Assembly: GCA_018901315.1 (NCBI GenBank)
Contig: JAHIFA010000144.1
Coordinates: 1 to 6,753 of the forward strand
Length of the DNA: 6,753 nucleotides
Direction: 5' to 3'
Origin: Nanobdellota archaeon
GTDB taxonomy: Archaea > Nanobdellota > Nanobdellia > Woesearchaeales > CG1-02-33-12
The first letter of the stretch is position 1, and every line of letters starts with the position of its first letter. The position numbers and the translations under genes are program-made. The notes below the pieces were generated by a model. That model was not told the DNA's origin. It searched no databases and saw only the letters and a program-made list of their open reading frames with translations. Positions 1-5,603 of the stretch are shown piece after piece.

Positions 1-1
1 A

Positions 2-1135
2 AAGGAATTTTCATTAAGTGCTGCAGATGATGTTGTTAAAAAGTTATTGAAGTTTGTCAAGTCAGCAAGCCCAAACAAGGAATATGCAGGAATTGCCAAA
101 GGCCCATTTTCTTATAAAAAGGTGGAAGATAGTTATGACAAAAAAATTGCTTCATTATGTAGTAATTCAATTGATTATGTTGAAAAGGCAATAAACAAGG
201 CCCTGGCTAGTGGAGCAAAGAGAACTGCAGGTGTTTTTGAAAATTCTGTAGCAGATGTTTCCTTATTGACTTCAAATGATGTTAAGGCAAGAGATAGAGG
301 AACTTATAGTTATTTTTCAATAAGGGCATTTAACAGCAAGGAGGCATCTGGGCAGAAGGTTGGCTCTTCAAGGATGATTGATTTGCTTGATGTTGAAAAA
401 CTTGCAGAAGAAGCTACATTAATATCAAGACAGTCATTAAACCCAGAGCATGGAACATTTGGAAAGTTTGATATTGTTTTTGATTCACTGCCTTTTGCAA
501 ATATTATTGATAACATTGGAGAAGCAATGTCTGCATTTTCAGTTGAGGCAGGGCTTTCCTGCTTAAAAGATATGATTGGAAAAAAGGTTGCCAGCAAGGA
601 AATAACAATTATTGATGATGGTACCCTGAAAAACGGGTTTGGCTCTTCAAAGTTTGATGCAGAAGGAGCCCCAACACAGAGAAATATTATGATTGATAAG
701 GGAATCTTCAAAACCTATTTACATAATACTTCAACTGCCAAAAGGTTTAATACAAAAACAACAGCAAATGCTGGCCTGCTTTCGCCAGAGCCAACAAATC
801 TTATTGTAGAGAAAGGTGGTTTCTCAAAACAAGAACTCTTTGAACAGGTTAAAAACGGGCTTTACATAACAAATCTTTGGTACACAAGGTTTCAGAACTA
901 TAACACAGGAGACTTTTCAACAATTCCAAGAGATGGCATATTTGTGATAAAAAATGGAAAGATAGGCCAGCCAATAAAGGGGATAAGAATAAGCGAGAAT
1001 ATGTTAAATCTTCTAAAAAATACTGCTGCAATAGGGAAAAAACCTGAAAGAGTAGTTGGCTGGGAAGTTAAGACCCCAGTTATAACCCCTGCAGTATTGG
1101 TTAAGGATGTTAATATTACGAGGCCTGCTGATTAA
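2..1135 (+). CDS. TldD/PmbA family protein, TldE (PmbA)-like, 5' end missing
   Basis: This is the C-terminal part (377 residues) of a TldD/PmbA-family protein. The frame is open to the left window edge, so the TTG at 47 is not the real start. Family-typical blocks are FDAEGAPTQ (visible residues 218-226), followed by the R-N-I-M-I-D-K-G-I-F-K-T-Y-L stretch, and near the C-terminus NTGDFS and NGKIGQPIKG. TldD subunits carry an HExxxH zinc-protease motif just before this block. Here the matching stretch reads FSVEAGLSCLKDMIGKKV, with no such motif, so this is the TldE/PmbA-type subunit, which in known systems pairs with TldD to cleave peptides. Family members run to about 430-450 residues, so some 60-70 N-terminal residues lie outside. 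A tldD partner could lie upstream, but that is inference. The cytoplasmic location is inferred from the absence of hydrophobic segments. Confidence 0.9.
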   Translation, partial: KEFSLSAADDVVKKLLKFVKSASPNKEYAGIAKGPFSYKKVEDSYDKKIASLCSNSIDYVEKAINKALASGAKRTAGVFENSVADVSLLTSNDVKARDRGTYSYFSIRAFNSKEASGQKVGSSRMIDLLDVEKLAEEATLISRQSLNPEHGTFGKFDIVFDSLPFANIIDNIGEAMSAFSVEAGLSCLKDMIGKKVASKEITIIDDGTLKNGFGSSKFDAEGAPTQRNIMIDKGIFKTYLHNTSTAKRFNTKTTANAGLLSPEPTNLIVEKGGFSKQELFEQVKNGLYITNLWYTRFQNYNTGDFSTIPRDGIFVIKNGKIGQPIKGIRISENMLNLLKNTAAIGKKPERVVGWEVKTPVITPAVLVKDVNITRPAD

Positions 1136-1218
1136 AAAATTAATTAACTTCTCCCCTTATAATATAATATTTTATTCCTACATCTTGAGTAAATTAGCGA
1201 TTTATCAAGCGAACCCCA

Positions 1219-1704
1219 CTAACCTAGTAGTAATTTAGGGATATAAGAAATTAATTCCTTTATATCTCTTAATTGTTCTGGAACATTAATAATTTTTTTA
1301 TTTTTATAATTTCCCCAATATTTAATCCATTGCCACCCCGCCTCAATCTTTAGAAAATCAAATGTTTCATTTATTTTTAGTTTATCTTCTAATCTACTTG
1401 CTACCTGTATTATGTGAGCATCACAATCAAAATAAGGTCTAAATCCATTGGCAATTAAACAGTTATTAATAGTATAAAAAGAGACAGCAGCACTAGAAGT
1501 TATGAAACCCTCCTCTATAAAAGGTAGGGAGCGAATCATTTCTGGAACAATTGGCTGTCCTTTTTTTCTTAAAATTTCATCTATAGTTTTATATGTTTTT
1601 TCTACATCAAAATCAGTTGGGCCGGGAGGAGGTTCACAATATTTATCAGCTGGACCAGAGATTCTGCCATATAATATAATTCCTTTAACTAAAATTTTGC
1701 TCAT
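1219..1704 (-). CDS. hypothetical protein, last gene of the minus-strand orphan cluster
   Basis: I do not recognise this 161-residue protein. I place the start at the ATG at 1704 rather than the TTG two codons earlier, because a GGTG element (1718-1715) lies 10 nt upstream of the ATG and can pair with the archaeal 16S 3' end. The N-terminus is a short beta-like stretch (KILVKGIILYG, 3-13), then a proline-rich loop CEPPPGPTDFD (23-33). A mixed middle holds three more cysteines or aromatics (NNCLI, YFDCDAH), and a Trp-rich motif GWQWIKYWGNY lies at 123-133. No signal peptide or membrane segment is visible. It lies 56 bp downstream of the preceding minus-strand gene, and that gap contains a TATA-like palindrome, so it may be transcribed on its own. 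Function unknown. Confidence 0.7.
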   Translation of the reverse strand: MSKILVKGIILYGRISGPADKYCEPPPGPTDFDVEKTYKTIDEILRKKGQPIVPEMIRSLPFIEEGFITSSAAVSFYTINNCLIANGFRPYFDCDAHIIQVASRLEDKLKINETFDFLKIEAGWQWIKYWGNYKNKKIINVPEQLRDIKELISYIPKLLLG

Positions 1705-1728
1705 TTTCAAAATACACCAATATTCACT

Positions 1729-1757
1729 TTTAGCTGATAAAATTTGATTATATAATC
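1729..1757 (-). promoter_or_regulatory. possible TATA promoter for the 1704-1219 gene
   Basis: GATTATATAATC (1746-1757) is a perfect 12-bp palindrome and TATA-like. A transcript starting about 25 nt away, near 1726, would have a leader of about 22 nt that includes the GGTG element at 1718-1715. AT-richness makes chance matches common, so this is tentative. Confidence 0.35.
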
Positions 1758-1760
1758 CAT

Positions 1761-1991
1761 TTAAGACTTCTTTTCCTTAAGTTTTTGAGCCATTTCACTT
1801 CCAAGATATTCCATTATCTCTTCAAGACCAATATACTCAGTATAACCGACGAGCAACAAGGGTGTGGGTTCTTCAGATGGTGGACGGAATTCACACGGTA
1901 TCCCGGATTTCAGTAGAGCATAATAGGCTTTCCGGTCATCTTCCTTAGAATTATAAAATAATACAGGAATTTCTAGGTCGATTTCTTTCAT
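1761..1991 (-). CDS. small glutaredoxin/thioredoxin-fold-like protein lacking CxxC
   Basis: This is a 76-residue protein if translation starts at the ATG at 1991. That start is chosen because AAGGAGG (2006-2000) sits 8 nt upstream, the clearest Shine-Dalgarno in the window. The frame also continues upstream to an ATG at 2078 and a TTG at 2084, which would add a lysine-rich low-complexity leader with no visible ribosome site. The core reads like a short glutaredoxin. A beta strand VLFYNS (10-15) leads to a helix, then SGIPCEFR (29-36). Next is a Pro-preceded strand TPLLLV (53-58), at the place of the cis-Pro of thioredoxin folds, then YTEYIGLEEIMEYL (60-73), matching the glutaredoxin end 'G...I..yL'. 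The CxxC position reads NSKEDD, so no redox chemistry is expected. The fold assignment is by eye and tentative; a DUF2007-like signalling fold is another option. Confidence 0.65.
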   Translation of the reverse strand: MKEIDLEIPVLFYNSKEDDRKAYYALLKSGIPCEFRPPSEEPTPLLLVGYTEYIGLEEIMEYLGSEMAQKLKEKKS

Positions 1992-1999
1992 TTTATATT

Positions 2000-2006
2000 C
2001 CTCCTT
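2000..2006 (-). promoter_or_regulatory. strong Shine-Dalgarno deciding the start at 1991
   Basis: AAGGAGG on the minus strand lies 8 nt before the ATG at 1991. It favours the 76-residue form over the longer reading from 2078. Confidence 0.7.
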
Positions 2007-2109
2007 TTTATTATCTTTTTTAACTTTTCCTTCCAAGGTTTCTTTTTTTCCGTTTATTCCTTGTATTTTATTGTTCATTTTCAAAATATATAATCTTTAG
2101 TATGAAAAA

Positions 2110-2916
2110 TTAAACTTCATTCACAATAAAGTGTGACCGACTCCACCAGTACTTTTTGGAATCAATAGTAACTTCTTTTAATACAAGCTCGCTTATTTCC
2201 ATTCTAGAGAAGGGATCATAGGGGATAGGTGGTTCAAGGCTTAATAGTATATCTAAAGAAAGTGGCCAAATATCACATTCTCGCAACCAATCCTCCATAG
2301 TTTCTTTTTTTAAAATATCAGGTGGTAAAATAAACTTTGCTTCTTGTATGATTCCAGGTAATTTTTCATATTCTTGATTAAATAAATAATCAACCAAATC
2401 TGGATTTGATTTGTCAATCTGTTTTAAAGTTACATTTTCTCCACCATATTTTCTAAATAATCTTTCCAAATTAAATCGTTCTCCTTCAAGTTTAATCTTA
2501 GTCTTATACCCATACTTTCCTGCAGTTATATCCTCTAATTTACCATCAATATCTTTAAACACAATCAAATCTTCATGCTCTCTTCTTACACCATTATTAG
2601 TCCATATCCCATATTGCACAGAATTATCTTTTAAATCCAGCCCCTTTTCAAGAATATATGCCAATAAAAATTCAGCAAATATTTTACCTTTTTCATAAGT
2701 ATCGCAGCGGGTTAGTTCAGCTAGTTCTTCAATATAAATATTCCTACACCCTTTTTTAATATGATAATTAAAATCTTGGAACCTCCCAGGAGGATTAGGA
2801 TGAGAAGAACCTATACGTGCTTTATTATCTTTATCTTCAGAAAAGTAAAAACAAAAAGTTGGTAGGACTATATTTAGTTTTTTATTAAATAAACATATTT
2901 CGGCTGTTTTTGTCAT
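2110..2916 (-). CDS. hypothetical protein of 268 residues
   Basis: I do not recognise this protein. It starts at the ATG at 2916, preceded by a purine-rich GGGGGAAGG element 5 nt upstream. It appears soluble and mixed alpha/beta. Visible landmarks are a conserved-looking SSHPNPPGRFQDFNYH (37-52), CRNIYIEELAELTRCDTYEKG (57-77), YGIWTNNGVRREHEDLIVFKDIDG (102-125), LPPDILKKETMEDW (197-210), and an aromatic end KYWWSRSHF (255-263). Cysteines at 7, 22, 57, 71 and 214 do not form an obvious zinc-binding arrangement. It follows the lead gene of the cluster by 27 bp and precedes the glutaredoxin-like gene by about 120 bp (31 bp if the longer start at 2078 is used), so the genes look co-transcribed. 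No signal peptide or membrane helix is visible. Function unknown. Confidence 0.75.
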   Translation of the reverse strand: MTKTAEICLFNKKLNIVLPTFCFYFSEDKDNKARIGSSHPNPPGRFQDFNYHIKKGCRNIYIEELAELTRCDTYEKGKIFAEFLLAYILEKGLDLKDNSVQYGIWTNNGVRREHEDLIVFKDIDGKLEDITAGKYGYKTKIKLEGERFNLERLFRKYGGENVTLKQIDKSNPDLVDYLFNQEYEKLPGIIQEAKFILPPDILKKETMEDWLRECDIWPLSLDILLSLEPPIPYDPFSRMEISELVLKEVTIDSKKYWWSRSHFIVNEV

Positions 2917-2943
2917 TTTACCTTCCCCCTTAACTATTTATAT

Positions 2944-3306
2944 TCAACATTTAAGTTCACTAATTGGTTTATTATATCTATTCCGGTAATCTACTCCTAA
3001 TTCAATTACGCTTTGAATAACAGGCCCAGGAACATTAAGAGGCCCACTGTTCATAACATCTATATATGCTTTCTTTTCTATTTCATTTAACTTGTCAAAA
3101 CCATCTGGACTTTTCCACTTCTCTGGAAACACAGAGGGAACATATTCTAAAATTCTTTGAATCTGTGCTCTGCTCATACCATAACCAACCCAATCCTGAA
3201 TTTCATGAAGAATCTCCGGTTCACCACTCAATCTTTCACCAAATGGTCCTCTCAAACTTTTTGTTTGTTCAAAGAGGTTGTCTATTGTTTTTGTTTTATT
3301 GTTCAT
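2944..3306 (-). CDS. hypothetical protein of 120 residues, lead gene of the orphan cluster
   Basis: I do not recognise this small protein. It starts at the ATG at 3306, with AGGT 5 nt upstream. The chain is mostly helical and charged. GEPEILHEIQDW (28-39) is followed by VGYGMSRAQIQRILEYVP (40-57), which has a helix-turn-helix look (glycine turn then 'SRAQIQRIL' helix) but is too weak to call DNA-binding. Then come KLNEIEKKAYIDVM (72-85) and PLNVPGPVIQSVIELGVDYRNR (89-110). It is transcribed away from the dCTP deaminase-like gene, and the two share an 89-bp intergenic region with a palindromic TATA box and repeated TATTGAC sites. It is followed by three more unknown genes on the same strand. 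A regulatory or antitoxin-like role is possible but unproven. Confidence 0.7.
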   Translation of the reverse strand: MNNKTKTIDNLFEQTKSLRGPFGERLSGEPEILHEIQDWVGYGMSRAQIQRILEYVPSVFPEKWKSPDGFDKLNEIEKKAYIDVMNSGPLNVPGPVIQSVIELGVDYRNRYNKPISELKC

Positions 3307-3329
3307 ATTTACCTAACTTATTATAATCA

Positions 3330-3395
3330 GTCAATATTAATAGTTTTTATTGACCAAAAGGTAAATTATTTAAATAAAAGAAGTATTATATTGAC
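3330..3395. repeat. three TATTGAC sites in the divergent promoter (candidate operator)
   Basis: TATTGAC occurs at 3348-3354 and 3389-3395, and in inverted form (GTCAATA) at 3330-3336. The first and second form an inverted repeat with an 11-bp spacer. The two direct copies are 41 bp apart, about four helical turns, and their midpoint is 3371.5, exactly the centre of the TATA palindrome. Each therefore overlaps or abuts a predicted transcription start. A regulator binding here, perhaps the winged-helix protein encoded downstream, could repress both directions. That partner is inferred. Confidence 0.45.
3366..3377. promoter_or_regulatory. palindromic TATA-like box shared by divergent genes
   Basis: TTATTTAAATAA is a perfect 12-bp palindrome centred at 3371.5. 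The centre is about 25 nt from the ATG at 3396, which suits a leaderless transcript because that gene has no Shine-Dalgarno. On the other side, the same distance puts a start near 3346, giving about 40 nt of leader with AGGT before the ATG at 3306. One TATA box could therefore serve both directions. Confidence 0.5.
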
Positions 3396-3836
3396 ATGCT
3401 TAAAAATCTCAAAAAGGAAAATATAAGGCCATGCTCTGTTGATTTAAGGCTTGGCCAGATATTTAAATTATCTAAAACAAAATTAATTGACTTGGAAAAA
3501 AACAAATTTCCAAAACACAAAGAGATCAAACTTCCTTATACTCTAAAACCAGGAGAATATGTCCTTGCAAGAACCATAGAAGAATTATCTCAAAAGAAGA
3601 AGAAGTACGCATGTTTATTAAGCGCAAGAAGCAGGGCATTCAGAATAGGGCTGTCAGTCCAGACAAACTTCTTTGGACCTTATTATTCTGGCCAGGTTAC
3701 ATTTGGAATCAAGAATATATCAGAGAATAATATCCGACTGTATAAGGGAATGTCAATAGTTCAGATAGCTTTTTTTGATATAAAAGGAGAAACAATGCCT
3801 GTCAAGCATGATTTTCAGTTTGGGAGAATACTATGA
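3396..3836 (+). CDS. dCTP deaminase/dUTPase superfamily protein with altered active site
   Basis: This 146-residue protein belongs to the trimeric dCTP deaminase/dUTPase superfamily. Matches are RPCSVDLRLG (11-20; family 'GPaSiDLRLG'), LKPGEYVLARTIE (50-62), ARSRAFRIGLSV (77-88; family 'GRSSlaRlGL', keeping Arg78, Ser79 and Arg83), and LYKGMSIVQIAFF (115-127; family 'L.pGM.IgQl.F'). An ungapped comparison with E. coli Dcd as I recall it puts Gly94 at the conserved Asp of 'IDPG' and Gly104 at catalytic Glu138, so deaminase and dUTPase activity are doubtful. The protein also lacks about 20 N-terminal residues and the C-terminal tail of typical dCTP deaminases. An in-frame stop at 3375-3377 shows the short N-terminus is real. 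The gene looks leaderless and overlaps the downstream winged-helix gene by 4 nt. It could act as a nucleotide-binding or regulatory protein rather than an enzyme. Confidence 0.85.
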   Translation: MLKNLKKENIRPCSVDLRLGQIFKLSKTKLIDLEKNKFPKHKEIKLPYTLKPGEYVLARTIEELSQKKKKYACLLSARSRAFRIGLSVQTNFFGPYYSGQVTFGIKNISENNIRLYKGMSIVQIAFFDIKGETMPVKHDFQFGRIL

Positions 3837-4159
3837 GTGTTATAGGATACTCCGAATTATTGAAAGAAATTTATGGAATTACACCAGAATCATTAGAAAA
3901 TGAGATTTCTTTACTTTTAAAGTCAAAACCAAACAAGAATAAGATAAACATTCTGAAAATTCTGGTTAAAAAAGAAAGATCAACCATAAGTGAGTTATTG
4001 AGGTTAGCTGGCATGAACAACACAGGAGGCTCATTTAAATCTATTAAGAAATTCTTTGAAGAACTTGTACAATTAAAAATATTGAAAAAAGAGAAAATAG
4101 GGAGAAGAACATATTTCTTTTTTATGGAAGACTCAAATCTTAAGAGGTGGTTAATTTAA
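3833..4159 (+). CDS. winged helix-turn-helix DNA-binding protein
   Basis: This 108-residue protein is likely a transcriptional regulator of the archaeal ArsR-like winged-helix type. After a helical N-terminal arm (1-32), the core runs NKINILKILVKKERSTISELLRLAG (36-60), giving helices 1 and 2. GGSFKSIKKFFEELVQLKIL (65-84) is the recognition helix and its extension. KKEKIGRRTYFFFM (85-98) is a basic beta-hairpin wing. No metal-binding cysteine set is present. Its ATG overlaps the stop of the dCTP deaminase-like gene (ATGA at 3833-3836), so the two are translationally coupled and probably work together. It may bind the repeated TATTGAC sites upstream of its own operon (inference). The specific target and ligand cannot be told from sequence. 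Confidence 0.8.
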   Translation: MSVIGYSELLKEIYGITPESLENEISLLLKSKPNKNKINILKILVKKERSTISELLRLAGMNNTGGSFKSIKKFFEELVQLKILKKEKIGRRTYFFFMEDSNLKRWLI

Positions 4160-4163
4160 ATAA

Positions 4164-4169
4164 TTTTTT
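4164..4169 (+). terminator. possible T-tract terminator of the dCTP deaminase-like/wHTH operon
   Basis: TTTTTT starts 5 nt after the TAA at 4157-4159 and just reaches the stop of the convergent gene. Archaeal termination often uses such T-tracts without a hairpin. Confidence 0.35.
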
Positions 4170-4572
4170 AATAAAGGCTCTTTTGTTGGAAAATCTCATA
4201 AATTATAGCTTTTTCACATAGTTCTTTATAGTTCTGCATTACTTCCTCTAGAACAAGAACTGTGTTTTTATAAGATTCCTGGAATTTTTTTCTTTGAGAT
4301 ATGTTATCTGCTGCCTTTATAAGAATGGATTTGACTTTTTTTCCTATTGGTAAATTCAATATGTATTTTACCCTTTTTTGAGCAATGTCTTGTGCACGCA
4401 TAGCCCATACTCCTAGCTTTAAATTCTCGTACGTATGTTCTAAAATATGCAGGCTTTTAGAAGTTTTACATACCTTTTCCATATCATTAATAAATGTTTC
4501 TAGCCCTTTGTTGGAATAATACTCAACAAATGCTCTTTTTTCTATATTTTTTTTATTGTAATTTTTTGGCAT
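4168..4572 (-). CDS. hypothetical basic helical protein of 134 residues
   Basis: I do not recognise this protein. It starts at the ATG at 4572, with a TATA-like TATAAATATA (4600-4591) about 24 nt upstream and no ribosome site, so the mRNA is probably leaderless. The protein is lysine-rich and looks almost wholly alpha-helical: EKRAFVEYYSNKGLETFINDMEKVCKT (11-37), LHILEHTYENLKLGVWAMRAQDIAQKRVKYIL (41-72), GKKVKSILIKAADNISQRKKFQESY (77-101), and NTVLVLEEVMQNYKELCEKAIIYEIF (102-128). This suggests a four-helix bundle. No membrane segment is visible. It converges with the winged-helix gene, with only 8 bp between stops. It lies 50 nt downstream of the candidate small RNA on the same strand. Function unknown. 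Confidence 0.7.
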   Translation of the reverse strand: MPKNYNKKNIEKRAFVEYYSNKGLETFINDMEKVCKTSKSLHILEHTYENLKLGVWAMRAQDIAQKRVKYILNLPIGKKVKSILIKAADNISQRKKFQESYKNTVLVLEEVMQNYKELCEKAIIYEIFQQKSLY

Positions 4573-4590
4573 AATTCATAATATAATTTT

Positions 4591-4600
4591 TATATTTATA
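4591..4600 (-). promoter_or_regulatory. TATA-like box for the 4572-4168 gene
   Basis: TATAAATATA on the minus strand is centred about 24 nt before the ATG at 4572, the spacing expected for an archaeal leaderless transcript. Confidence 0.4.
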
Positions 4601-4616
4601 ATAGTTTGCTTAATTT

Positions 4617-4622
4617 AAAAAA
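4617..4622 (-). terminator. U6 tract directly after the candidate small RNA
   Basis: On the minus strand, TTTTTT follows immediately after the 3' strand of the 73-nt RNA's closing stem. This matches archaeal U-tract termination and argues for a discrete transcript ending here. The alternative is that the stem plus U-tract is an attenuator in front of the 4572-4168 gene. Confidence 0.5.
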
Positions 4623-4695
4623 GGCATGTGCTCATAAGTTACTTCCGTTCATCATCCTTTCGTCAGTTGGTGTTCACTAAGTCACAGCACATACC
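4623..4695 (-). ncRNA. candidate 73-nt structured small RNA with C/D box-like layout
   Basis: The ends pair as GGUAUGUGCU (4695-4686) with AGCACAUGCC (4632-4623). The one non-Watson-Crick pair is U-G on the minus strand but would be a C/A mismatch on the plus strand, which indicates minus-strand transcription. A TATA-like element sits 25 nt upstream and a U6 tract follows directly. Inside are a canonical CUGA (D'-like) and, 7 nt later, AUGAUGA (C'-like). At the stem, GUGACUU and AUGA can form a kink-turn: a 3-nt bulge, tandem G-A/A-G pairs and a U-A pair. They are thus degenerate C and D boxes. The spacers to CUGA and to AUGA are 12 and 13 nt, near the usual 12 nt of archaeal 2'-O-methylation guides. 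Little internal pairing is seen. The C and D boxes depart from RUGAUGA and CUGA, and I could not name a target, so the class is provisional. A gene leader or attenuator is the alternative. Confidence 0.5.
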
Positions 4696-4710
4696 ATAAT
4701 AATAGAAGTT

Positions 4711-4726
4711 TATCTTATATATAATT
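4711..4726 (-). promoter_or_regulatory. TATA box of the candidate small RNA
   Basis: AATTATATATAAGATA on the minus strand is centred near 4720, 25 nt before the first stem base at 4695. This places a predicted start exactly at the RNA's 5' end. Confidence 0.5.
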
Positions 4727-4773
4727 ATTTCCCTTAAAGGCCATAAACAAACATAATTGATGTTTTGAGAAGT

Positions 4774-4783
4774 ATTTAAATAG
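4774..4783 (+). promoter_or_regulatory. TATA-like box for the isoaspartyl methyltransferase gene
   Basis: ATTTAAAT is embedded in AGTATTTAAATAGTAG and centred near 4778. A start about 25 nt on, near 4803, would give a leader of about 30 nt containing AGAGGT. That Shine-Dalgarno-like element lies about 20 nt before the ATG at 4833, further than usual. Confidence 0.4.
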
Positions 4784-4832
4784 TAGTTTGGCTATGTTTT
4801 AAGGAAAGAGGTAAATAGATAAAAAAGTTTAG

Positions 4833-5603
4833 ATGAAAAATAAAAAAAATATTCACAAAATAGTTTTAATTTTAATAGTAATATTTATTGCTTTAATCTC
4901 TATAATAAATAAATCTGTTCTGAAAAATTATGTTGAAGAAAACGAAACTACTGAGCAAGTTGATAAATACACAAAACTAAGACAAGATATGGTTGAAAAT
5001 CAGTTGAAAAACAGGGATATAAATGATGAAAAGGTTTTGGAGGTTATGAATAATATAGAAAGGCACAAATTTGTTCCCTCTTATCTAATAGACCAGGCAT
5101 ATGATGATAACCCATTGCCAATTGGTTATGGCCAAACAATAAGTCAGCCATATATTGTGGCTTTAATGACTCAAATCTTACAGTTAAAAGAAAATGATAG
5201 AGTATTGGAGATAGGAACTGGTTCTGGCTATCAGGCAGCTGTTTTAGCTGAGCTTGTAAAAGATGTCTATACAATAGAGATAATTAAAGAGTTGGCAGAC
5301 TCTGCTGAAAATAGATTAAATAACCTTGATTACAAAAATGTAAGAGTAAAAAATGCTGATGGTTATTTTGGCTGGGAAGAACAAGCCCCTTTTGATGCAA
5401 TAATCATAACAGCTGCAGCCAACCATATACCTCCACCCTTACTAAACCAATTAAAAGATAAAGGAAAATTAATCATTCCATTAGGCAGTACTTTAAGTTT
5501 TCAAACCCTAACTATAGTAACCAAAAAAGGAGATGAGCTAGAAACAGAATTTATAACTGGAGTTAGATTTGTGCCTTTAACAGGCCAGGCCTTAAAAAAA
5601 TAA
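4833..5603 (+). CDS. pcm: protein-L-isoaspartate O-methyltransferase with N-terminal membrane anchor
   Basis: This 256-residue enzyme uses S-adenosylmethionine to methylate L-isoaspartyl residues in damaged proteins, the first step of their repair. Family hallmarks are clear: [17 protein letters not shown] (98-114, with the active-site Ser104), the SAM-binding motif [18 protein letters not shown] (124-141), the acidic VYTIEI (145-150), and [21 protein letters not shown] (175-195). The start at 4833 is fixed by an in-frame TAG directly before it. The oddity is a hydrophobic stretch at 8-27 after a lysine-rich start, giving a signal anchor or signal peptide; most archaeal and E. coli forms are cytoplasmic and shorter. 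By the positive-inside rule the catalytic domain would face outward. Its 3' end overlaps the convergent membrane-protein gene by 41 nt. Family assignment is secure; location is inferred. Confidence 0.95.
   Translation: MKNKKNIHKIVLILIVIFIALISIINKSVLKNYVEENETTEQVDKYTKLRQDMVENQLKNRDINDEKVLEVMNNIERHKFVPSYLIDQAYDDNPLPIGYGQTISQPYIVALMTQILQLKENDRVLEIGTGSGYQAAVLAELVKDVYTIEIIKELADSAENRLNNLDYKNVRVKNADGYFGWEEQAPFDAIIITAAANHIPPPLLNQLKDKGKLIIPLGSTLSFQTLTIVTKKGDELETEFITGVRFVPLTGQALKK

Noticed and set aside
310..711. 133-residue minus-strand open frame inside the TldE-like gene
   Set aside because: It is fully contained in a well-supported family gene on the other strand and has no recognisable motif or ribosome site.
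1136..1218. Terminator or small RNA between the TldE-like gene and the orphan cluster
   Set aside because: The 83-bp convergent gap is AT-rich but shows no stem of note and no long T-run on either strand.
2411..2698. Plus-strand open frame opposite the 268-residue gene
   Set aside because: It is a low-complexity, Ser/Leu-rich translation antisense to a longer gene with a better start signal.
3066..3426. Two overlapping plus-strand frames (86 and 89 residues) across the orphan lead gene and divergent promoter
   Set aside because: They run through the promoter region and, in one case, into the dCTP deaminase-like gene; no start signal or motif supports them.
4623..4695. The 73-nt structured element as a tRNA
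   Set aside because: The length and paired ends fit, but there is no T-arm GGTTCRA sequence, no proper anticodon stem, and the closing stem is 10 bp rather than 7.
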